NCBI GenBank assembly: GCA_052387735.1 | Contig: JBQTIW010000359.1 | Location: 1-6,935 of the forward strand | Direction: 5' to 3' | Origin: RBC101 sp052387735 | GTDB taxonomy: Bacteria; Gemmatimonadota; Gemmatimonadetes; Gemmatimonadales; Gemmatimonadaceae | Length of the DNA stretch: 6,935 nucleotides | Part shown: piece by piece, positions 1-4,796 of the stretch | Numbering within the stretch: the stretch's first letter is position 1 | Layout: every line of letters starts with the position of its first letter | Notes under the pieces: generated by a model | Told to the model about the DNA's origin: nothing | What the model saw: the letters and a program-made list of their open reading frames with translations, nothing else | Databases searched by the model: none | Made by a program: the position numbers and the translations under genes

Positions 1-649
1 CGCCGCCGGGGTCGAGCGAAGCGCGCAGCAGGTCGGCGAGCTGCACCACGACCGCGTCGGCCCTGGCCGGTGCCGTGTGGATCAACGATGCAATGCTGTT
101 GAGGGTGTTGAAGAGAAAGTGCGGCTGCAATTGCCCGCGCAGGACCTCCAGCTGTGCCTTGGAGAGCTGCGCCTCGAGCGCCAGGGCGTGTCGTTCGCGG
201 TCGCGCATGCGGCGAAAGAACTCCACCGCATGAATCACGCCCACGATCGCCCAGAAGATGATCAGCTCATAGATGAAGTTGCCGGCCAGCGCCGTGCGAA
301 ACGTCGCACCCATCTCCGGCAAGATCGGCCGCCGGAGAGGGATGAACATCGCATACTTGAGCACGACCGCTCCCGCAGTGACCGCGAGGTAGATCGGCAG
401 CGCCCCTCGCCATCTCGCACCATCAAATGGCAGCCGTCGCACGAGCCAGAAGAACAGGGGCGTGAACACGCCGCACGTGTACCAATCGGCGAGCCGGTCG
501 AGCAGGAGAGGGACCCACTCCACGGGAATGCCGCGATGCGTCAGCCAGAGCGCGGTCTGCGCCGCGCCGAGGAGACCGAGCACCGTCCACACGGCAAATG
601 CCGCAAGCAGCTCGATGCGTCGGGAAATCATCGTCGTCGCGTCGGGCAT
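1..649 (-). CDS. LytS/YehU-type membrane sensor histidine kinase, N-terminal part (cut by window edge)
   Basis: The minus strand is open from an ATG at 649 to the window edge, giving 216 residues with the C-terminus missing. Four hydrophobic segments are visible at about residues 14-36, 47-70, 83-104 and 120-142, followed by a short coiled-coil linker (about 145-170). Then comes the phospho-acceptor motif QLQPHFLFNTLNSIASLI, with His177 as the predicted phosphorylated residue. This motif defines the His_kinase (PF06580) family of LytS, YehU and AlgZ kinases, which usually signal to LytTR-type response regulators. The catalytic ATPase domain should lie to the left, outside the window. The start is supported by GAGGGG five bases upstream of the ATG (655-660). 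No recognisable extracellular sensor domain is present, so the membrane segments probably do the sensing. The stimulus cannot be inferred. The family call is firm; the pairing with a LytTR regulator is inference. Confidence 0.93.
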   Translation of the reverse strand, partial: MPDATTMISRRIELLAAFAVWTVLGLLGAAQTALWLTHRGIPVEWVPLLLDRLADWYTCGVFTPLFFWLVRRLPFDGARWRGALPIYLAVTAGAVVLKYAMFIPLRRPILPEMGATFRTALAGNFIYELIIFWAIVGVIHAVEFFRRMRDRERHALALEAQLSKAQLEVLRGQLQPHFLFNTLNSIASLIHTAPARADAVVVQLADLLRASLDPGG

Positions 650-787
650 CGTGGCCCCTCGCTGGTGAGGTCCGGCGTTTGAGGAAATCTGGGGACCGTA
701 CATCCGTCGTGGATCCTGGCGTGATGATTCCGCCGTACGATGGGACGATTTCCCTTGTGAGACCGTGGCGCCCTACCCACCGTACGA
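650..787. other. Divergent intergenic region between kinase and NTF2-like gene
   Basis: About 140-185 bp (depending on which NTF2-like start is used) separate the two divergent genes and must hold both promoters. I see no convincing -35/-10 pair. The hexamer CCGTAC occurs three times, at 696, 733 and 780, with uneven spacing of 37 and 47 bp. That is too short and irregular to call an operator. Confidence 0.3.
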
Positions 788-1279
788 GTGCCATCCATTC
801 CCCGTTCTCCTTTCTCTCGTCTCGCCGACTGCCATGTCCGCCCGCCGCCTCGCTCTTCTGTTTGGTTTGCGGTGCTGCCCAGTGCGACGCCGGCTCAAAC
901 GACCCGCGCCGATTCCGCCGCCATGCGCGAGACCGCGCTCGACTACATCGAGGGCTGGTACGACGGTGACGCCAAGCGCATGGAGCGCGCGCTTCACCCG
1001 GATCTCGCCAAGCGCATCGTGACGACCGACTCGAACGGCGTCAGCCGGTTCGGTCACCAGAGCGCGATGGCGCTGGTGCAGGGAACTGCCGCGCGCGCCA
1101 CGCGCCCGACGCCGCCCGACAAGCGGCAGAAGGACGTGACGATCCTCGACGTGTACCGAGGTGCGGGAGTGGTGAAGATCGTTGCGACCGACTGGATCGA
1201 CTACCTGCAGGTGGCGAAGATCAATGGTCGATGGCGAATCGTGAACGTGTTGTGGGAGCTCAAGCCACCGTCTCCCTAG
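788..1279 (+). CDS. NTF2-like (putative lumazine-binding) secreted protein, leader apparently frameshifted
   Basis: From about residue 46 of this frame the product reads as a compact NTF2-like domain of the putative lumazine-binding type (PF12893-like). It starts ETALDYIEGWYDGDAKRM and ends DYLQVAKINGRWRIVNVLW, both characteristic blocks. The fold forms a small cone-shaped pocket; most members have no proven reaction. The GTG start at 788 gives a proline/arginine-rich leader that does not look like a signal peptide. An ATG at 834 in another frame gives MSARRLALLFGL, a good signal-peptide start, and this frame then resumes with VLPSATPAQTT, a plausible signal-peptidase region. One missing base around 862-872 would join them into an exported protein of about 150 residues. 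No Shine-Dalgarno is evident before 788 or 834. If the break is real, the only good in-frame start is ATG 923, giving an unexported domain. The domain call is firm; the true N-terminus is unresolved. Confidence 0.85.
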   Translation: MPSIPRSPFSRLADCHVRPPPRSSVWFAVLPSATPAQTTRADSAAMRETALDYIEGWYDGDAKRMERALHPDLAKRIVTTDSNGVSRFGHQSAMALVQGTAARATRPTPPDKRQKDVTILDVYRGAGVVKIVATDWIDYLQVAKINGRWRIVNVLWELKPPSP

Positions 1280-1293
1280 CGCGGCGTGGAATA

Positions 1294-1313
1294 GTTCCGG
1301 GCCCAACCGGAAG
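1294..1313 (+). terminator. Stem-loop 15 bp after the NTF2-like stop
   Basis: TTCCGG (1295-1300) pairs with CCGGAA (1307-1312) around a six-base loop, shortly after the stop codon at 1277-1279. There is no T-tract, so intrinsic termination is uncertain. It may instead protect the 3' end of the transcript or be chance in GC-rich DNA. Confidence 0.25.
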
Positions 1314-1450
1314 ACAGTGCGGTCGCGTCGCAGCAGCTCGTGCGCCTCGACCGTCCCCTCGTGCCGGCCGCGTGACGGCGCGCGACCGACGTCGGCATGC
1401 GACTATAGTTCTCGCTGGCGCTCTACGTGGCGCGCCGTATCATCGTGCGT

Positions 1451-1458
1451 AGGAGGAG
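1451..1458 (+). promoter_or_regulatory. Strong Shine-Dalgarno for the 69-residue membrane protein
   Basis: AGGAGGAG lies just before the ATG at 1462, with five bases between AGGAGG and the start. It is by far the best ribosome binding site in the window and is the main reason to believe the small downstream frame is translated. A TATAGT hexamer at 1404-1409 could be a -10 element, but no matching -35 is visible. Confidence 0.75.
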
Positions 1459-1461
1459 CCG

Positions 1462-1671
1462 ATGACGAACAAGCGAGAGGAGCGCCGGCAGCGCGCAGAG
1501 GAGTCGAAGGAGGCCAGGGAGCGGCAGCGGCGCCAACGGGCGCTGGGAACGCGCTTTGCAATGGTTGCGGGGGTCTTGATAGTGCTGGCACTCCTGTTCG
1601 CCGCGACCCGGCGCGGGCGGCCCGAGGGGAGGGTGTGGTCAGCGGAGCACGGGCACTGGCATGATCGGTAG
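1462..1671 (+). CDS. Small single-pass membrane protein, function unknown
   Basis: This 69-residue protein has three parts. Residues 1-31 are a highly charged Arg/Glu/Gln helix with coiled-coil character. Residues about 32-49 (FAMVAGVLIVLALLFAAT) form one membrane segment. A short C-terminal tail ends GRVWSAEHGHWHDR. By the positive-inside rule the charged helix should be cytoplasmic and the His-rich tail periplasmic or external. The tail block VWS-EHGHWHD seems familiar to me from the ends of other small bacterial membrane proteins, but I cannot name a family. Three closely spaced histidines and acidic residues could bind metal, which is inference only. Translation is supported by the strong ribosome binding site. 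The gene stands alone, about 180 bp after the NTF2-like gene, and ends about 20 bp before the first recognisable unit of the 21-bp array. That array keeps the same codon phase but is separated from it by stop codons. Confidence 0.72.
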   Translation: MTNKREERRQRAEESKEARERQRRQRALGTRFAMVAGVLIVLALLFAATRRGRPEGRVWSAEHGHWHDR

Positions 1672-1692
1672 ACGATGCTTGTGATTGGTGTG

Positions 1693-2448
1693 CACGATAG
1701 GATGTGTCGTCAGCGTGAGGACGAGACGGCTCATGACAGGTGAAGCGCGGGTGGTGTTGACTCGTAGGCGATAGCGGTCAGGGTGGGGCGTGGGGCATCG
1801 GCATCGTCCTCGTGGAAGGCTGGCGTGTGCGATTTCGTGAAAATCGATTGCGAATCCGTGCACGGCGCGTTCGGGTCACGGAAAAGCGATTGACGGTTCG
1901 TGCACCGGACCTTCGATCAGCGGCGCGGCGGCGTCTGGCGCCGGCGAAGCGATGTGCGGGTCGTGCACGGCGTGTTGCCTCACGAGCACGGCGTGTTGCC
2001 GGACGAGCACGGCGTGTTGACGTGCGGACTCGCGATCGTCTCGCGGCGGATCGAGAGCGTTCAGCGCGTCGCCGGCGTGTTGATGTTCCGGATCGGTGTC
2101 GTCGCGGGCGATCGAGTCATCGTCACGTCCCGACACGGCGTCGTGCGGTCCGCCTCAGCCCCCGGTGCAGCGCGACACGGCGTCGTGCAGTCGCTGCGAA
2201 GGAGTTGTCCGTCGCGGCACGCCGGCGTTCTCCTCGGGAACGCGATCGTGAAGTTGCGTCGCGCCGTGTTGCATCCGGTGATCGTCGTCAGTCGGCGCCG
2301 GAAAGCCGCCGATGGCTCAGGGAAAGGCGTCGAGAAGTCGTGCAGCGGTCCTGGTCGGTCGTGCATCGGTCCTGGTCAGTCGTGCATCGGTCTCGGTGGG
2401 TCGTGTATCGGCATCGTCCGGGCGATGCGGGACGTCGCGGGAACGTCT
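1693..2448 (+). repeat. Degenerate 21-bp tandem repeat array, strongest at 1819-2427
   Basis: Units begin at 1819, 1840, 1861 and so on every 21 bp to 2428, about 30 units with no insertion or deletion that shifts the phase. Well-preserved cores CACGGCG(T/C)G begin at 1861, 1966, 1987, 2008, 2134 and 2176; these starts differ by exact multiples of 21. Units at 1840 and 1882 share a second form (AAAA-CGATTG). Four adjacent units at 2344, 2365, 2386 and 2407 share a third form ((A/G)(T/G)CGG(T/C), preceded by GTCGTG). A weak outlier in phase begins at 1693 (CACGAT), but phase is poor between 1714 and 1798. Units after 2428 fade. The best core, CACGGCGTG, is a CACG-N-CGTG dyad. The 21-bp period equals seven codons and about two helical turns. 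It is too degenerate and lacks the spacers of a CRISPR array. Function is unknown. Confidence 0.8.
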
Positions 2449-2520
2449 CGACCCTGGCCTGGTGGCACCGGTGCCGTCGGTGCCACTCGCGCGCTGCTGA
2501 CGTGGGCCTCTACTATCTAA
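1900..2520 (+). CDS. Possible heptapeptide-repeat open frame inside the 21-bp array (coding status doubtful)
   Basis: In the frame that keeps the 21-bp units in register, a 206-residue frame runs from GTG 1900 to TAA 2518-2520. Each unit gives a heptad of loose form (H/I/R)-(G/A)-(V/I)-(V/L)-x-x-x. Examples are HGVLPHE at 1966, HGVLPDE at 1987, HGVVRSA at 2134, HGVVQSL at 2176 and IGPGQSC at 2365. Glycine or alanine at heptad position 2 recurs in most units. Against coding: there is no ribosome binding site, the GTG start is unconvincing, a TGA at 1891-1893 interrupts the same register inside the array, and another plus frame (1812-2582) is also fully open. The TGA could be a nonsense mutation in a once longer repeat protein. 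I do not recognise a protein family. Confidence 0.22.
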   Translation: MHRTFDQRRGGVWRRRSDVRVVHGVLPHEHGVLPDEHGVLTCGLAIVSRRIESVQRVAGVLMFRIGVVAGDRVIVTSRHGVVRSASAPGAARHGVVQSLRRSCPSRHAGVLLGNAIVKLRRAVLHPVIVVSRRRKAADGSGKGVEKSCSGPGRSCIGPGQSCIGLGGSCIGIVRAMRDVAGTSRPWPGGTGAVGATRALLTWASTI

Positions 2521-2907
2521 AGCGTCGCAGGACTGTCCGAAGGAAAGTCTCAGACCACGTTTGTTACAATTCCGGCCATTGAGTTGACCGGCGATCTCGA
2601 CTTCTTGGATCCATGGCAGCCACGGGCGCGAGTAGCCGAAGCCGTCGAATCGGATGCCGGGGCGGCGACGACCACAAGAAACGTCAGGACACGAGGGCGG
2701 GGAGCCGTGTGCTCAATGCTGCACACGTCCAGCTGCACGCGCTCGCGCCGCGACTTCGGCCACATCGCGTGAGTGACGTAGCACCTTTTTCGTTCGCTTC
2801 GAGTAGGGCAGGCCGATCTCTCCTCTCACGAGTTTCCGCACCCCGCCGCCTGGACGGCGGCGATGCCATGAGATAACGGCGCCATTTCTTGCGTTCCTAG
2901 ATACTGG
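2521..2907. other. Gene-poor stretch between repeat array and toxin-antitoxin scar
   Basis: I see no convincing gene here. It contains an imperfect hairpin at 2531-2549, a -10-like TACAAT at 2565-2570 without a credible -35, and a GC-only hairpin (CGCCGCC 2844-2850 with GGCGGCG 2856-2862) lacking a T-tract. On the minus strand between about 2713 and 2850 there is a short peptide block, GLPYSKRTKKVL, that weakly recalls the start of Clp N-terminal repeat domains. Small frames on both strands in this stretch lack ribosome binding sites and recognisable motifs. Confidence 0.4.
2531..2549 (+). terminator. Imperfect hairpin directly after the array's open frame
   Basis: GACTGTCC (2531-2538) can pair with GGAAAGTC (2542-2549) around a GAA loop, with one mismatch. 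It starts 11 bases after the TAA that closes the heptad frame. There is no adjacent T-tract, though TTTGTTACAATT follows about 10 bases later. It is weak as a terminator. Confidence 0.2.
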
Positions 2908-2916
2908 ACTCACACA

Positions 2917-2945
2917 GTGACTCATCATGATGAGTAGCATATACT
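2917..2945 (+). promoter_or_regulatory. Promoter with embedded palindrome, antitoxin autoregulation site
   Basis: A -35-like GTGACT (2917-2922) and a -10 TATACT (2940-2945, five of six consensus bases) are separated by 17 bp. A perfect 16-bp palindrome, ACTCATCATGATGAGT (2920-2935), fills the spacer. Next to it, ACTCAC-ACA-GTGACT (2908-2922) forms a second, one-mismatch dyad. VapB-type antitoxins normally repress their own operon through such sites, so this is probably the operator of the damaged locus downstream. Transcription would start near 2952, at the antitoxin's own ATG, suggesting a leaderless message. Confidence 0.6.
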
Positions 2946-2948
2946 CAC

Positions 2949-3149
2949 ATGATGACCACTCGCCTTCAAGTCCTGCTCGAGGATGACGAGATCGCGGAGA
3001 TTCGCCGCGTCGCCAAGCGGCACCGGATGACCGTCGCCGAGTGGATCTCGAGCGGGCCAAGACTCTTCTGCTGGGCGCCACGCGTTTGTCCGCTCGCGAC
3101 GCGATACACGCGGCGGTCATGCAGCGGCACGACGTTGAGCGCATTCTGA
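2949..3149 (+). pseudogene. VapB-type antitoxin, N-terminal fragment of a deleted toxin-antitoxin operon
   Basis: The first 35 or so codons give MTTRLQVLLEDDEIAEIRR followed by a block ending RMTVAEWIS. This is the N-terminal DNA-binding part of a ribbon-helix-helix antitoxin partnered with PIN-domain toxins: a beta strand (TRLQVLL), then helix A and the turn into helix B (MTVAEW). After about 3045 the frame is meaningless and runs to a TGA at 3147-3149, because sequence from the toxin gene follows in another frame. The toxin-binding C-terminus is therefore lost. Two tandem ATGs (2949, 2952) lie three to seven bases after the -10 element, with no Shine-Dalgarno. The second ATG fits a leaderless start. 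The fragment might still bind the operator, but without helix B complete this is doubtful. Confidence 0.8.
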
Positions 3150-3199
3150 CCTTCGACACCGGCTTCGACTCAATCCCGGGCCTCGATAGACTGGGATAG
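3041..3199 (+). pseudogene. VapC-type PIN-domain toxin, C-terminal fragment
   Basis: In the frame beginning at 3041 the sequence reads VDLERAKTLLLGATRLSARD, continues with AIHAAVMQRHDVERILTFD, and ends shortly after with TAG at 3197-3199. This is the C-terminal third of a PIN-domain ribonuclease of the VapC family. It includes the SARDAIHAAVM helix with its conserved acidic residue and the ILTFDTGFD strand-turn carrying the last acidic metal ligands. VapC proteins are normally about 130 residues; only about 52 remain. The N-terminal start and first catalytic Asp are missing, so it cannot be an active nuclease. It is fused out of frame to the antitoxin start at about 3041-3050. Roughly 120 codons covering the antitoxin C-terminus and toxin N-terminus appear to have been removed in one deletion; that size is estimated from usual family lengths. 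Confidence 0.85.
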
Positions 3200-3225
3200 C
3201 TGTCGTCGATCGACTGCCGTGAGCG

Positions 3226-4488
3226 TCAGTACGCTACGTCGATTCGCAGCGTTGCAGCGAGCGCATTGCGGACGCTGCGATCTCCTGACGGGTGGACGAT
3301 GTACTGGAGATCGGGGCGTAACGCCATCGCGCCCAGAACGGGCAGCTTGTAGAACAGCTCGATCGCGGTCTCGTTAGCCGTAAAGGCAGCGCCAACGGCA
3401 TCACTCAGATCGACGTGCGTCAACGAAAGTCCGGCCTGATGGTCGGAGCCCCGACGCAGGCCTCCGTCGAACACCAGCCCGCCCATGACGTGTTGTTCGA
3501 ACACTGCGACCGCACCCGGTGCGTGGCCGTACTTGACAAAGGCACGAAGACCTGACGCCGGAGATTCATCGGACGCCGCGTTACCCGACAGGCGGTGCTC
3601 CGCGGCTGCGTACCAGTCGCCGAGCTTGGACTGGAGGTCACCATCGAACCGCATCGCGTTGCCGGTATGATGCCAGCGCCCGACGTGGGTGTACCCGTTG
3701 GACCACGAGACCGTCGCCTGTCCGATCAGGAACTTGTCACGGATCACGCCGTCGACGCCGTCGACGTCGTCCAACGTCCCCTGGAAGAGGCCTCCAGCAA
3801 TGTCGAGCCAGCGCGCGGGCTTCACAAACAAACTGATGCTGAGTCTGGGATCGGGATACGTGGGAAGGCCAGTGATCGTCGGACTGAATCCGGCTGACGC
3901 GTTGATGAAGCTCCCCGCCGCGTCCACGACGGCAAACTCCGTATTGGCATCCACACGACCGATCTTGAGTCGTATCGCGTCGCGGACCGACTGCTGAAGC
4001 CACGCCTCGTACACATGGCCGAAGGCCGCCGCATCGATGTTCGAGAAGGCCTGTACATCGCCGGCAAGGTCGGAGCCATTGGGGCCTCGCTGTGCGGCGT
4101 AGCCTAACAATGCAGACCCACCCTTCCATCCCGCGAGCTGCTCGAGGTCTGCCTCGACGATCCCGCTGAGCAACGAGCGGCCCGCGACTCCGCGTCGCTG
4201 GCCGCCCTCGATAACCCGCGAGACATCGTTGATCAGGGCGAAGCTCAGCGTCACGCCCCGGTTTGTCAGCCATGGTCGCAGCCCCATTGAGTCGGCAGCC
4301 AGCGGAGTGGTGACGGGGGCCGCGCTCCGGCTGGACGAGTCAGCGGCGCCTCGCGCTCTCGTGGCGTTTGCGACCACGGTACTCGCCAGCAGACTGTCGG
4401 ACCTGGGTTCAGGGCCCCTGGATCTCTGCCCAGAAGCACTGGCAAGGGGAAGAGCGGTGGCGACGAGCCGGAACAGGAGGGTTTTCAC
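3226..4488 (-). CDS. OprB-family carbohydrate-selective outer-membrane porin
   Basis: The 420-residue product begins with a signal peptide (VKTLLFRLVATALPLASASG, likely cleaved after ASA at residue 18). A Ser/Ala-rich linker follows to about residue 65, then a beta-barrel domain. OprB (PF04966) features are visible: the KIGRVDANTEF block (175-185), SFINASAGFSPTITGLP (193-209) with PDPRLSISLFVK after it, the GLFQG turn (233-237), ETAIELFYKLPV (373-384) and ALRPDLQYIVHPSGD (389-403). The chain ends in an aromatic residue (DVAY), as barrel proteins require for BAM-dependent insertion. OprB porins let sugars or other small solutes cross the outer membrane; the substrate is not readable here. I chose GTG 4488 because GAGGGG lies six bases upstream and the signal peptide starts there. 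An upstream ATG (4620) would add 44 arginine-rich residues in front of the signal peptide. It is divergent from the chemoreceptor gene. Confidence 0.92.
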   Translation of the reverse strand: MKTLLFRLVATALPLASASGQRSRGPEPRSDSLLASTVVANATRARGAADSSSRSAAPVTTPLAADSMGLRPWLTNRGVTLSFALINDVSRVIEGGQRRGVAGRSLLSGIVEADLEQLAGWKGGSALLGYAAQRGPNGSDLAGDVQAFSNIDAAAFGHVYEAWLQQSVRDAIRLKIGRVDANTEFAVVDAAGSFINASAGFSPTITGLPTYPDPRLSISLFVKPARWLDIAGGLFQGTLDDVDGVDGVIRDKFLIGQATVSWSNGYTHVGRWHHTGNAMRFDGDLQSKLGDWYAAAEHRLSGNAASDESPASGLRAFVKYGHAPGAVAVFEQHVMGGLVFDGGLRRGSDHQAGLSLTHVDLSDAVGAAFTANETAIELFYKLPVLGAMALRPDLQYIVHPSGDRSVRNALAATLRIDVAY

Positions 4489-4796
4489 TGAATGCCCCTC
4501 AGTGCATGAGGACGGGTGTACGGCCCTGTTGGGGCCTTCATCCCGGTATCGGCTCTGGCGCCGCACGGACTTGATTCTGAGATGGAACCAACCCGCCCGC
4601 GCGCTCGCTAGCTCACGCATGAGAAATCGTGAATGAGAACCGCATGCGGGGCCGCGACCTCATACCCGTCAGAATCGCCGAGCGGCCGTTCAGATGCGTG
4701 GACCCAAACCCTCAATGCGGTGCCACCACTCACCGATACTGGGTGGAGGCGCCGGTACGGCTCCGGCCAACCTGATCCCTCCCGTCTTCCGTCTCC
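4489..4796. other. Divergent porin-chemoreceptor intergenic region
   Basis: These 308 bp separate the two divergent genes and should contain promoters for both. Visible structure: GGCCC-TGTTG-GGGCC (4522-4536), a five-pair hairpin in the porin 5' leader, and a perfect 10-bp palindrome CCGCATGCGG (4640-4649) near the middle, placed where a shared regulator might bind. I found no convincing sigma-70 promoter. A flagellar-sigma-like CCGATAC (4733-4739) has no matching upstream element. The porin ribosome binding site (GAGGGG, 4495-4500) is clear. The chemoreceptor start has only a pyrimidine-rich upstream run. Confidence 0.45.

Noticed and set aside
77..682. 201-codon plus-strand frame
   Set aside because: Shadow of the minus-strand histidine kinase, whose HFLFN motif and membrane segments are unmistakable.
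773..1306. 177-codon minus-strand frame
   Set aside because: Antisense of the NTF2-like domain, which has characteristic family blocks on the plus strand.
1876..2366. Overlapping minus-strand frames with QHAVLVR and HDAVS-type heptads
   Set aside because: Antisense readings of the array; the in-register minus frame is broken by several stops (TCA at 1876-1878, 2155 and 2317), and neither frame has a start signal.
1819..2448. CRISPR array or integron-like repeat interpretation
   Set aside because: Units are contiguous with no unique spacers, too short and degenerate, and no cas or integrase gene is present.
1812..2582. 256-codon plus-strand frame, extremely arginine-rich (RARRV repeats)
   Set aside because: It is the out-of-register reading of the 21-bp array; its length comes from absence of stops in a GC-rich repeat, and it has no ribosome binding site or family resemblance.
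2844..2862. GC-rich hairpin as an intrinsic terminator
   Set aside because: Seven GC pairs but no T-tract on either side and no gene ending nearby.
3205..3214. Palindrome GTCGATCGAC between vapC remnant and porin ends
   Set aside because: A 10-bp palindrome of this composition is expected by chance in GC-rich DNA and has no loop or T-tract.
4733..4739. Flagellar sigma-28 promoter upstream of the chemoreceptor (CCGATAC)
   Set aside because: The -10-like match lacks a TAAA-type -35 at the proper spacing.
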